Source of the DNA: Syncephalis plumigaleata
Lineage: Eukaryota > Zoopagomycota > Zoopagomycetes > Zoopagales > Piptocephalidaceae
Reading direction: 5' to 3'
Assembly (NCBI GenBank): GCA_025201365.1
Contig: JAIXMF010000007.1
Span: 248,001-312,000, forward strand
Length of the DNA: 64,000 nt
Of this stretch, positions 23,944-35,225 are shown piece by piece; position 1 is the stretch's first letter; the number at the start of each line of letters is the position of its first letter. A program made the position numbers and the translations under genes. The notes beneath the pieces are model-generated. The model worked only from the letters and a program-made list of their open reading frames with translations. It was not told the DNA's origin and did no database searches.

Positions 23944-26024
23944 TTTATGCTAATAAAAATGCCAATAGGAAATACTCGGCACTACTGACTAATTATATCG
24001 TGGTGGATCTTCTATCAATATGATGATATCCTATATTATTCGAGTAACACTATTGCTTACCATGTAATGAAAAAGTTAAAAATATCGCACAAACGATGAC
24101 TATCCTCTTAAGAGAATAATCAATTCACCGGGCAACGGTCACGACAATAAGCTGTGACCGCCGAATATCCTACAGTATATTTGATAAACAATGGAATAGT
24201 CAAGTTAGCTAACCTTTATATTGATAATAATACGAGTAATAGTACGAGTAATAGAATAGCCATTAAACTATCCTAGCAATATTTCACTTGTCTATAAAGA
24301 AATAGAGATATAGTTGACTACAAGCGTAGGCCTTCTGTAGACGCACTATCTATCACCTATAAGGTATGTCCTTATAGTAACAAGACGCATAACTAGCTGA
24401 CATGTTCCGTCATAGTCGTGTCCCTTTTCTCTCCCAACTTCATCTTACGCTTACCCGTGACTATTACTTATAAACCGAATGAATGCTACTGCTACTTAAT
24501 GCGTAGAAAGACGTATTGAAAATGATATAAACCAACTGAATATAGGAAAGAAAAGGGAATTCCGTTGTAAAAGACAACTAGATGAGAGATGCTCATCAAT
24601 GAGACAATAACGGTAACAGCAACTACCGTAAGCCACAATAGAAAGGATAACAACGAGGAACCGTGCTAAATAGAACAAAGTGATACCAAATAATGATGAA
24701 CTAGTATGTAACAACCAGTATGGATACGTTTCAGGTGTATAGCTTTTCCCTTTACTACATCAAACACTCCTCTGCAATACTAAACGTAGCCTAGACCCAT
24801 TTTCATTCCTACTTGTATACATACTAGTAAGAGTAAGAATAAACAAAAGCATTATTCTTGCAGTATTGTTACTATCATACATACATACATACAAGCAGCA
24901 ATATTAATAGTATACGTGTAACAACAAGCGTAATATCATAAATTAACGGAGATGATATGTGGCACCATTCCCTGTTACCCGATTCATTCATTCAATCTAC
25001 GGAGATATAAATTCGTATTGCCAAAATAAAATATGTAAAAGTCCGGAAATATCATCATCATCATTATCATCATCATCCTGTTGAAACACATCGACTGGTT
25101 TTCTCCCTCTCTTTCAGGAGAAGAATAAATAAATACAAGTAAGCGAGAGAAGGGGAAATAGTACGATGTGACGATGTATTGCTAGTACAATTCAACATCA
25201 TTTTATTACTTACTAGAATAATAATATACCACAAGAGTAAAAGGATGAATCTACAAAGGATAAATACACACTATAAGAGGAATAAAGCAAAATAGAGTAG
25301 AGTGAGAAGAGAAGAGAGTTAAAGTAAACAAGTCAGCAAAACAAGAAGAAACAAGTAAATAGGAGAGGAAGAGGAGAAGGAAGAGGAGGATAGAAAAAAA
25401 CACGGAGCGGTAGCCAATAAACCGGATGAACGAAATGTCAACAAGCTAGAACGTGCACACTTGTACATTCATGCATATACTAACGTAGCCTGTCTAGCAA
25501 AGTGTAGAGAGCAAATATTGCACTGTTAATGTAGTATAAAAGTGTATGTAGGTGGATATGTGTGTGTATGTGTATACGAGTAGTGTGGCACATTCTATTC
25601 TACTAATGATTTGACTGTATATTTCCGCAAAGAGACGTCTTGTCCAGTCACCACGTGGTATATCGAAATAACATCGTGGATTGGTTCAGTCATGTCACCA
25701 ATGATAGTGCGATGAATAGCATGATGGAGAACAGACCTAGAGAACTTATAGTACTAGATTATTATACAAATATCTAGTTACTGCCAAGCATCATTTGATA
25801 TTGATAGTAATTGTTGTCAAGTGTTACGATTGATACATCAAGTGCCACTTGTATTTATCCACTTTAATCAATACAGCCATAACAAATACAACTACTCATT
25901 AAGGAGTATTTAGATTATTATTACAAAGTAAACATTTACTGTATCAACCCTTAGATCGTTTTATTACTATTGTTATCAGTTACAAATGGTAAATGGACGA
26001 TAATGAATAATGTTATACGTGTTA
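23944..26024. other. Gene-free AT-rich spacer
   Basis: About 2 kb without a supportable gene. It holds a 7-bp palindrome (CGGTCAC at 24136-24142, GTGACCG at 24154-24160) about 190 bases upstream of the TBC gene, a CATA microsatellite near 24875-24895, and purine-rich DNA near 25100-25400. Short open frames in it have no conserved feature. Confidence 0.55.
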
Positions 26025-26590
26025 CTAGCAGCACCATTCACAACAGCAGCATAGACATGCACCTAGCGCACTATTATATGGTAAATGCAATACAATAGTA
26101 GAGTTAATAATGATCATGAATGAGTACTTTTGCTAGTCTTTCCCCCTTTAAACTTACCAGCCTAAGCAAAGGCCATCGTTATTCTTTTGAGGTGGTGCCT
26201 GTTGTACGATAACTGGTGGTGGTGGTGGTTGTCCGTAACCTATAAACACGCGATAGATGTTGCATAACAACAATAGAATAGAAGCAATGACATTAGTTTT
26301 TATATATAGATACAGATAGATAGATATATCACTTACCATAGGCTGGTTGACCATAACCTATCAATATCAATTGATACAAATACGTCAACACTTGTCAATA
26401 CAAACACTTTTTATACAAGTAGTATCTCAAACTTACCTGGTTGTGGTGGAGGAGGAGACTGATTGTAATAACCGGCTGCTTGTCCATAAGCCATAGCAGG
26501 CTGTTGAGGATAACCACCATACGGAGCTGGTTGACCATAGCCTGGGTAGCCACGGTCGGTGCTTTCGGCGTTATGTTTGGAATCTGCCAT
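26025..26590 (-). CDS. CYSTM-type Gly/Tyr/Pro/Gln-rich membrane-associated protein (A)
   Basis: Four exons (26590-26437, 26357-26337, 26239-26158, 26070-26025) give 100 residues. The body is a low-complexity repeat of YGQPA/PPPP units; the 21-nt second exon encodes one repeat unit. The C-terminus, CALGACLCCCCEWCC, is a cysteine-rich transmembrane module (CYSTM), a tail-anchored, probably palmitoylated segment linked to stress tolerance in fungi and plants. The last 46-nt exon supplies this module and has the same length, splice phase and CALGACLCCC/VALGACLCCC core as the last exon of the divergent gene at 27631-28220, so the two are paralogues. Confidence 0.75.
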
Positions 26591-27630
26591 TATGAATAAT
26601 TATCTGCAAAGATGACTTTTATTACAGAAGTTAAAAGCGAACGATATCTCGTGGAGGTGTACGTGTACGTGTATGTATTCACCAACGTGTAGACTGAATA
26701 GAGATGGTTGGAATAAAGAAAGTGAGAGTGAGAGCAAGGAAAGGAAAGGGAAGGGAAGGAAAAAGGGCCGCCCTAATAAAATGTAAAAAAAGGAACAAGG
26801 CAGTGAAAATCAATTGCAAATCGCCGCACTTACTGCCAAGAAAAGAGTACGAACGAGTGGAAGATATGGTGATGATATCGATAGAAAGCTGAGTGTCATT
26901 CGATCGATTTATACGTGAACCGTATGTGAGAGAGTGTGTGTTTATAAAAGACCATACACATGGTCACTACAAAGTTCACTATAGATAAATCATCATCATC
27001 ATTATCATCATCATCATAATAGTGAGTACTTGACATACATATACGATAGGCAAATCTCGTATCGTTAATGATTTATCCGATATTGATGAACAGCCTCGCA
27101 CAAGTCTGCTGCTGCTGCTGCCGCTGACATGTTGCATCGTACTATATCATAACCTGTACATGAGCATTGCCGATGAAACAGACCATTGCATGCAATGAAA
27201 TGACATCAACCACGGTGACACACATACATCTATTTTTAAGTGTATAATCAACTTGAACTTTTGACATGCAAATCGTATAATTGCAATAAGGAAGCGCGTA
27301 TTATCTCGTTGCATCAAATAGTCATTACATGATACCTTTGATATACATAATAAACATATAATATTCTATCTTCTCTACACGTGAGTATCAGTGTGAGTGT
27401 GAGTGTGGCACAGGTAATTCCATTGTATTTGAAAGAAATACAGTCGGAGAAATTCCATAATAGAATTCGCCAAGAATGGGTTATTTCTAATGGAATGAGA
27501 AATGGCGTTCTTTTTTACGCACAGAATGTGCATGTGTGTGTGCTGTGACTCTTCACTCTTTCTTTCCACTCTTCTCCTTACTTATTTGTTAGTTTTCAAA
27601 TTCAATTCCTTATTATCTCATAATATAACC
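26591..27630. other. Shared intergenic region of the divergent CYSTM pair
   Basis: About 1 kb between two head-to-head genes and so probably a bidirectional promoter region. It holds purine-rich DNA at 26715-26770, an ATC repeat at 26990-27017 and a GCTGCTGCTG run near 27110. The frame at 26704-26892 encodes only Lys/Arg-rich low-complexity peptide and was not called. Confidence 0.5.
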
Positions 27631-28220
27631 ATGTCTATGCCAGATCCAACTACGTACGGTGGACGTACAGAAAAGAACCACGGCTATTATACGACAGAGG
27701 GAGCACAACCACCACCACCACCTGCTTATACTCAGAGTTCCTCGTCAGGGCATCAACCCTATGGCGTTCCTCCTCCTAGTCAACAGGGTAGTGTTGGTTA
27801 TAGCGGACAACCACCCATGACATATGGCCAGCAAGCAACAACATCCAATGCGCAACCTGCCGCAGGAGAGAACGCCTCTTTCTACAACAGTAGTGGCAGT
27901 AATGATCCAGCCAAACAACATTACGGATATGCCGCACCCGCGGCTTATCCTGCTAATGGTGGACCGGCCTATGGTATGCCACCACCACCAGGTCAAGCCT
28001 ATCAGTCAGGCTATCAGGCATCACCTCAACCAGGCTATGGTTATGGTGCACCGCCTCCACCTCCACCACAGCAACAGCAACAAGGAAAAGATCATGGTCT
28101 ATTGTATGGAGTGTAAGTTGATAAGCATTTACCACGTATGACAATTTATAACTAATACTTAATGATACGTATAGTGCATTGGGCGCATGTCTATGCTGTT
28201 GTTTGAATAAGATTTGCTAG
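27631..28220 (+). CDS. CYSTM-type Pro/Gly/Tyr/Gln-rich membrane-associated protein (B)
   Basis: Two exons (27631-28112 and 28175-28220) give 175 residues. I start at MSMPDPTTYGG because the upstream extension in this frame is hydrophobic low-complexity leader sequence. The body is rich in Pro, Gly, Gln, Tyr and Ser (PPPPPAYTQSSSSG, GYGYGAPPPPPPQQQQQG), and the C-terminus is the CYSTM module VALGACLCCCLNKIC. CYSTM proteins anchor in membranes through this Cys-rich helix; the prion-like body may promote assembly. It is paralogous to the gene at 26025-26590, with matching final-exon length and phase. Its stop codon lies 68 bases before a transposon end fragment. Confidence 0.78.
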
Positions 28221-28288
28221 AATCTCGTCGTAAGCTGTCGTATTATTGCGCGTATAACATATCATTTTATATACTGTGTGCTATCCTA

Positions 28289-28344
28289 CAGGCTTTTTCC
28301 ATCCAATTTGCGCAGTTAACTTTCTGTCTTTACAAATAAATAAT
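28289..28344. mobile_element. Terminal fragment of the same transposon family as 9395-9996
   Basis: These 56 bases match 9395-9450 with five differences (about 91 percent) and are also preceded by TA. They comprise the TIR core (TTTTTCCATCCAATTTGCG) and the adjacent subterminal sequence (TTCTGTCTTTA...AATAAATAAT). No matching opposite end was found downstream, so this is a solo end or a strongly truncated copy. Confidence 0.7.
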
Positions 28345-28461
28345 AGCTTTACTAATGCTTCCATTAGCAATTTCTTTTTAACTGTTTGTTAACACTTTAT
28401 TAACTGTCATTAATGATGTACTAATCCATTCCAAGTATCCATTTCATTGTTATTTCCCTTC

Positions 28462-28553
28462 ATTAAACAGCAAGTGCCTTCTTCGTGTCAACTACATTCC
28501 ACTTGTCATTAAATAGTAAATGCCTTCTTTGTGTCAACTACATTCCACTTGTC
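28462..28553 (+). repeat. Two-copy 46-bp tandem repeat
   Basis: 28462-28507 is repeated at 28508-28553 with four differences; both copies contain GTGTCAACTACATTCCACTT. It lies in the spacer between the CYSTM gene and DPM3, and no coding sense was seen. The rest of 28221-28818 is gene-free. Confidence 0.75.
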
Positions 28554-28818
28554 AGTAAACAACACACGTCCACTTCCTCTTAACTATATGCTAGTTATTC
28601 CTTTTCTTTTATTTAAAGAAGTCCTTACCCGTCTATTTACTAATACCTGTCATTATTTATCATTTACGTGACAACAATAGTAACAATAGCAATAAACAAC
28701 ACATAATAAATTCGCTTTATTGATATGTTGCCATTGGGCCATGTTCTAACTAGCTAACTAATGAGATATCCGTTCATTCTTGATTAGAATAGTGTAGCTT
28801 CTTAGTTGTTTGTTTAGC

Positions 28819-29094
28819 TTAGGATAAATCAACTTTGTCACGTAGATCGGCTTTCGCTTCGGCAATCTCCCCCATAAGTTCCTCATAGGCACCGAAACAC
28901 TCGGGGAATGTCATTAAACTCCAACCGACTGATCCCAACGAGTAGGCACCGAACCACACGAGTGCCACTAACGGCAGACAAGGCACTATTTGAGCCTGAA
29001 TCTTCTGGTCAATAGGAAGTTGAACGTAGAATAACGAGGTCCAAATACTCGCAAAGAGTACGAGACCGGTCAAGGCTTCAGTTGCTTTAGTCAT
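28819..29094 (-). CDS. DPM3: Dolichol-phosphate mannosyltransferase subunit 3
   Basis: DPM3 is the small ER membrane subunit that tethers and stabilises the catalytic DPM1 in dolichol-phosphate-mannose synthase, which feeds N-glycosylation, O-mannosylation and GPI anchors. The frame encodes 91 residues from MTKATEALTGLVLF, close to the family's normal size. Two TM segments (LTGLVLFASIWTSLFYV and IVPCLPLVALVWFGAYSLG) are followed by VGWSLMTFPECFGAYEELM, which matches the DPM3 signature, and a charged DPM1-binding coil (EIAEAKADLRDK). A start six codons upstream (29112) is possible but less family-like. Confidence 0.9.
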   Translation of the reverse strand: MTKATEALTGLVLFASIWTSLFYVQLPIDQKIQAQIVPCLPLVALVWFGAYSLGSVGWSLMTFPECFGAYEELMGEIAEAKADLRDKVDLS

Positions 29095-29097
29095 TGA

Positions 29098-29145
29098 TAA
29101 ATAGATGGACAAACAAATAGATGGACAAACAAATAGATGGACAAA
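29098..29145 (+). repeat. 16-bp tandem repeat
   Basis: AAATAGATGGACAAAC is repeated three times and followed by GATA/GGTA microsatellite to about 29165. It lies immediately upstream of DPM3 (minus strand), in its 5' leader or promoter. Confidence 0.75.
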
Positions 29146-29358
29146 TAGATAGATAGATAGGTAGGTAGAGATTGGTAAACAATAACAACTAGGAAACTTG
29201 AGGTATGAGTGAGTAAAATAACAACAAGTTAGAAAGCGTCCTCCATTGTACTTTTTACTTGTTCACTCACTTTGGTAGAACACCAACTATTTCACTAATC
29301 ATTTTTCTTTTCTCTCTCTCTCTCGCTTACTTTACTTTTATCAAATAGTTAATACAAG

Positions 29359-30840
29359 ATGCGACCACGTATTAATCGTGATGTATTTACCGCTGACAGT
29401 GATAATGATGCAGTGGACACACCAGCCACTGACGATCACGTAGATATTGACGACGACGACGACGACGAACTAGACGACGAAGAACTAGACGAAGATACTC
29501 AGATATCGATGCTGTCAACCGAGACTAATACACCATTTGATATTGATGAGGGTGACGATTCAATGGCTATCGATACTATGGATGATGACGACGATGATGA
29601 CGATGATGAATTCGACGAGGATATCGATGTACAATTGACTAGTACACCGCCAGCATCAACTAATCGTAATAGTGCAAGGAATATCAGTTCACCGTCAAGG
29701 AATAAGACACGAGGGAGCAATGGACGATATGGACAGGCATCATCGTCATCATCGATGACATCAGCATCACTTAAACGATCTGTAGTAGAACGTGCAGCTA
29801 ACACGCGAAAAGCAGCCAATGGTTAGATGATAAATGATAGAATAGCAGATGATCCCATTTATTAATAATAATACATGACGTATATCTAGAGAAGAAGACA
29901 CGAGAATCCGGTACAGGCAATGATAGTGATTTCTCTTTGTTTACAGCTGAAGAGATTGCAGAATTAAGGCAAGTCATTCATTAGGAACAGTAATAATATC
30001 ATTATTGACTATGATCATTAGTGGCAGTGAAGAAGAGTATGCACCTCAGCGTAATGATCTTTCCTCTATGACGAAACGACAACGTGCGAAATATCTAGAG
30101 GAAGAACAGAATGATTTAATGGAATTGCCAGTTGGTAAGCTATAGAATGAATGGATGATATCAAGACATGATAACTGATGATATAATGTGGTAGAAACAA
30201 AGAAGAGAAAGCTGACTCAAGAGGAAGTGGCACTTCGTCGTACGGAAGTATTGAGGAAGCGTGAGCAACAACGTAAAAAGAAAATGGAGGATATTCACGT
30301 AAGTGCTTACTAATACGCATAAGAATAGCAGTAACGCTTATTATCTCAATGATTGATTAGCGTGAGACCATCGATAAATTATTGAAAAAACCATCAGCGC
30401 GTAAGAATAAGAAACCTGATGAAGATGAGGTAAGTAGATTAATAATAATAATAATAATAATATACACGATAAGGAATAGTCTATTAATGATTATTTGCAA
30501 TGATAATGCATTAGTTGGTAGTCGATGAAGAAGCGGCAGACATACCATTAGCCACACATGTGCACTATGTAGCGAATGATAAAGGTGCAACACTATCATT
30601 ACCAGTAGGTGCTGATTTCCCTGGTGCCGGTCAACATACAAGGTAATGATGAGATGCTATTTCGTATAATATTGTTATCGTTATTAACTCATTATGCTGT
30701 ATTATATTTTGACTAGTTATCCACCATCTACACCGAATTGTACTGCACCTGGATGTGGTCAACCACGAAAGTACAAGCATCCTCAGCAGCAATGGCTTGC
30801 GTGTAGTTTGGAGCATTATCGTATGCAATTGAAGGCATAA
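29359..30840 (+). CDS. IES2: INO80 complex subunit B (Ies2; PAPA-1 and HIT zinc finger)
   Basis: Ies2/INO80B is an activator subunit of the INO80 nucleosome remodeller. About seven exons give roughly 300 residues. The N-terminal third is disordered and strongly acidic (runs of Asp near residues 31-48 and 76-90), followed by a Ser-rich segment. The PAPA-1 region is plain: RNDLSSMTKRQRAKYLEE, ELPVETKKRKLTQEEVALRR and KREQQRKKKMEDI. The C-terminus holds the HIT-type zinc finger: CTAPGCGQPRKYKHPQQQWL then ACSLEHY. The intron beginning at 29969 has a GC donor (AAG|GCAAGT). Convergent with the sulfate permease gene, with 166 bases between the stops. Confidence 0.88.
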
Positions 30841-31006
30841 TTATTGTTTGTATAAAATACTAGGTTTTCTTCCAATATGATTAGTAAAGATAAAGAAGGA
30901 ATGTAATGAATGAAGAATAGTTCATTTATTATAGTAATAGTAATAGTAATTAGCATAGGTAGTTAATGATAAGTAATAGAAGAAAAAGAAGAAACAATTT
31001 GATCAA

Positions 31007-33660
31007 TTAAGTGGACGACGTGTGATTTACGCGTTGTACGGCGTGAACAGCATCCGCCACACTATAGTGCACGAAACGATTACGTCCATTGACCAGTGGA
31101 GACATTGACATTCTATGCATGATGCCAGATGTGTTGGCATGTGCACCATACGTGAACGCAGATTGACCTTCCATCTGACGTAGATCACCGCCGATATTAG
31201 TGTTATATCCATTAGTGCCATTATTATGGTCGAGTTTATTGAATGTGCTCGATTCCTCATAAGCATCTAGACCGGGTACCGTCGTGCCAGCAATACCCGA
31301 GTGTTCTAGTACACCAAGTACTTGTCGTTTCACATTAACGAAATGCATCTCGAATGGATGATCAGAACCACCGACGAAATCGATTAGTTCCGCTTTGACA
31401 TCGAGTAGCATCTGTAGGCCACTTGCATCAATATGGCTCATTGCACCACAATCGATGATAAGTGCACGGATGGCGGGTAATTCGGAACTCGACGCTTGTT
31501 GCTTATCATCCGGTGATGATTTCTTCGTTGTATCGGTATTAGTTATGATATTAGTGGATGTAGATGAACCAGTCGTATGGTAATGTGATGATACCTCCGA
31601 CTTGCTATAATTATTACCAGTTGATTCCGAGGTAATAATGTCATTATTAAATGGGTTGATCTCGCGAATTTCCGCATGCGAGTTAGAATTAGGATTAATG
31701 GGAGAGTGACGACGACCACGACGGAATAATCGTTGGAAGAATGATGTAGTTGTAGAGGATGTTGTCGTCGTTGTCGATATATGATGACGATTGCTGTGTT
31801 TACCAGCATTACACCATAGATCATCGCGTGGATCGATGGGTGGACGTCCCGAGGCACATCGCTTATTAATGGCGTGTAGGATCGTTTGTCGAATGTAATG
31901 TGCATTAGGGAAGATGAGCGCCTCTTCCGGGCGAAATACAATAATACCACGTGGTGCAGGAGTAGTTTTTACATCGGGTAGGGCTGGATCCACGTAGATA
32001 TGAGGATTGTCAGCCCGTGGTTCAAGGAATATACAATCTGGACGAGCAATTTTGTACAGTATAATAATGAGGGTTAAAGCAACGGCAACACCGATACCAA
32101 CCTAGAGATGATACATGATCAGTTAGCGGATAGGTCATATGTATTTAGCGATTACTTACTGCAATATTAAATAGAACAGTGAATATTAAAGCGGCGAAAC
32201 AGCTCACGGAATCCAGTGCTATTTACGAGGTTAGCCTTGATTGAAGCGGGATACGATCAATAATGCATTATTGTTACTCACGATTGATACGCCATAGTTT
32301 GATGAATGTCTTGGGACCACGCATTAAACGGAACACACTGGTAACAATGACGGCAGCCAAGCAAGCATCGGGTATGTAGTAGAATGCGGGCGGCAAGAAG
32401 ATAAGAGCGCAGCACACGACTAACGAGGCGAACAGTCCGCTTAACGGGGATCGAACGCCACTTTGCGACAATACCATGCCACGAGTCATGGCACCGGTAC
32501 CGCAGAATCCGGAGAAGAATGACGTGGCAATGTTAGATGCACCGAGTGCAAGTAGCTCTTGACTATTATTAGTGTGATAGTGTCCGATACGACCTAATCA
32601 TCATCATCGATGGGTTAATCAGTGATAAATGATGTTACATTTGTATAAGCTTACCGAGTGCTTTGGATATAGTTACATGTTCGACTACCGTTTGCAATAA
32701 AGGCAATAATGAAGCGAGAAACAGTTTCTGTAGAATAGATGTGGTAAGTGGAGGTAATTGCGGCTGTGGTATACCGCGAGGTACATTGCGTAGAATATTA
32801 AGTGGATGCTTGCGACCAGTATCGGGGTCATCGCCCTGACCGCCTACTGCGACTAGGAACGACACGAGCGTGTAGAATACCACAACGATAGGTACACGTG
32901 CGGTAGCCAGTGTGTTTGCAAACTTCCAGCGTTGACCGAATTTGGTCTTCACCATTTGTAGCAGTATCAACATGATAACCGCACTGATACCGACGGCCAA
33001 GTTGGGCAAGGATACACGACCGAACTTGCGTAGCATGTCCCAGAACGTGGCGTAGGCAGCATGAGTACTATCGACCTTTGGCACACCGAATAGTTTCGGT
33101 AGTTGTGCCACCATAATATCAACGGCGGCACCGAACGTGAAACCAACCACCACGGGCGTGGAGATGAAATCGATAATAATCCCGAGACGTAGTATGCCCA
33201 TCACCGCTACCATACAACCGATAAGCAATGCCATGGCACTGGCGAGAGCGGCAAGATGCGAGTTATCCTGCTCGATACCGTGGTGTTTCGCCACCTCACG
33301 TATACCCTGACCGATGTACATGGCCAGTACCGAGGTGGGACCCACGCTAATATCCTTGCTAGTGCCGAAGATTGCGTAGATGGACACGCCCACCAAGGCG
33401 CTGTATAGACCGTATTCCGCCGGTAGACCAGCGAGTCTAGCATAGGCGATACCTTGTGGCACGAGCATGACACCGATGGTTAAACCGGCGCTAAGATCAT
33501 TGACCAGCCATCGACGATTATAATGGGGTAGCCAGCCGATAATGGGGAACAATTCCCGTAGATATTCCTTGATTATGGTGCCGGTATTGGCCAACTTTGC
33601 TTTTGGGATATGCATTTTTTTGAATGAGAATAATAAATACTGCGAGACTAAGGATTGCAA
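31007..33660 (-). CDS. SUL1: SulP family sulfate permease with STAS domain
   Basis: SLC26/SulP proteins carry sulfate across the plasma membrane. The first exon (to about 32655) holds the signature AGLTIGVMLVPQGIAYARLA, the following GLYSALVGVSIYAIFGTSKD and ISVGPTSVLAM, and about eight of the TM segments. Two short exons give SGFCGTGAMTRGMVLSQSGV and AALIFTVLFNIA, and the last exon ends the membrane part (VGIGVAVALTLIIILYKIA) and encodes the cytosolic STAS domain (APRGIIVFRPEEALIFPNA, IRALIIDCGAMSHIDASGLQ). The STAS domain is split by a long Ser/Thr/Asn-rich insert of about 90 residues, as in other fungal permeases. Translation may begin at MQSLV (33660) or at MHIPK (33615). Confidence 0.88.
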
Positions 33661-35225
33661 CAGCAGCTAGAATGAGGTAACGAAGTAATTATCAATGGTT
33701 ATTTGGTGAATAAGTGAATTGGATGGCTCGATGCTGCTTCAATTCTTGGCTGTATTCTATGACTGTTTATATACTAGCGAGATTAATGGCCATTTACACA
33801 GTGAATATAGTATAATGGTTTTAGGGTGAGTGAGGGGGGACTGACGTGTTCCTGATGTTTGGTCTACAATACTATTGCTGTTACTACTATTACTGTTACT
33901 AATATTGGTATTATTATTATTATTAAGAGAAAAAGGAGTAGCGGGAGAGGTAGTAATAGGAGTAATAGGAGAAGTAGTATGAAAATGAAGAATGAAAAAT
34001 AGTACAAGGTTAACGTAGCGTGAGTTTCTTTGATCTCTCGTACATTCATATAGTGCCGTCCTACCTGATGTAAACCTGTTTCTTCAGCATTACTGATAGA
34101 GCATGGTCAAAAAACTTGATCCACTGAAATAGTCATATGTATTCACGCGTGCACCATTCAACGCAGGTTTCTCCCATTGACAACCAGTTGTATGCAACAT
34201 TTATGGTAAAATGGTGTACGCACTTGTGATATTAACGTGTACTACTAGCAGAATCATAGTGTATCGCTAGTAGCAATTACGCTCGATTTAATTAGTAAGA
34301 TCATGCTAATGGGTAGTTGTACCTGTTTGCGTCACCAAACGCTGTGGTAATTAATTTAGCCAGAGTAAGATCCAGTTTCAATACTCTGTTAGACATCAAA
34401 GCACAGACCTCTCCGTTTATTTCATGTTATTATATACACGTAAACAGCGCTAATGTTTCACTGGTATCAGGAGCTACATTATTATTGATAGTATTATTAT
34501 TGATTATGTTGGATGTGGATGTGGATGCTGCTGATGCTGCTGATGATGATGATGGTAACACGAAAATACATATGATAGTCAGGTCTATCCAACTGTCACT
34601 TTGTTTGAAGGGCTGCCTTCTCAGTTATGCTTCAAACCAATAATATAGAAAAGTAACAGGCTATTTTTATAAACAAGAACGCTTTACATGATATACTAAT
34701 AATAGCTAATACCAATTGGCATGATGCTTATAGATGCTATTGCTTTGATGCTGGAGCTGGTATGTTTTAGCATTTCATATTCTATCCTTGACATTTCACG
34801 CGCTACATTAGCCACATCTCTTTGTCATCATGTTTTAGCTGTTTTCAATGAATTGTTACATTTCCGTATATCACATTTAGTTGTATTGTGTTATTTCCAA
34901 CTCGCTGACACCTTGGATTACCGCTCATTCCACGTGATTAGTGATAGAAATCATCATTCATTCAATAACTATTGGAATCGTACATGTCAATAGTTTGCAC
35001 TAATCGGAATGACATACTATATTGATTAGTTATTACATAGTGCGTGCTTGTAGACATTGTTTATACTATTTTATTCGCATAGTTATGCAATCTATTATCT
35101 CGATGAACTCGTCTGCCTGAATAACAGCGGTTTAGCAAGTAGCAAGCATAAGAAAAAGAAGATAGAATCAATCGCATTCCATTTCACGTTAAATGACTCT
35201 CCTTTTCCTCTCTCTCATGGATAGT
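33661..35225. other. Gene-free spacer
   Basis: AT-rich DNA with TTATTA/GTAATA microsatellite-like runs at 33870-33970 and a GATGCTGAT repeat near 34520-34555. Open frames at 34317-34643 and 34721-34993 are hydrophobic low-complexity peptides without domains or splice context. Confidence 0.5.

Noticed and set aside
27502-27630. Upstream extension of the CYSTM B frame
   Set aside because: Hydrophobic, Cys/Phe-rich leader without family similarity; the ATG at 27631 in a good context starts the Pro/Gly-rich body.
29098-29165. Tandem repeats resembling a small array
   Set aside because: Units are contiguous with no spacers and the organism is a eukaryote; not CRISPR.
34317-34993. Two plus-strand open frames in the 33.7-35.2 kb spacer
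   Set aside because: Low-complexity and hydrophobic peptides with no family, signal peptide or intron support.
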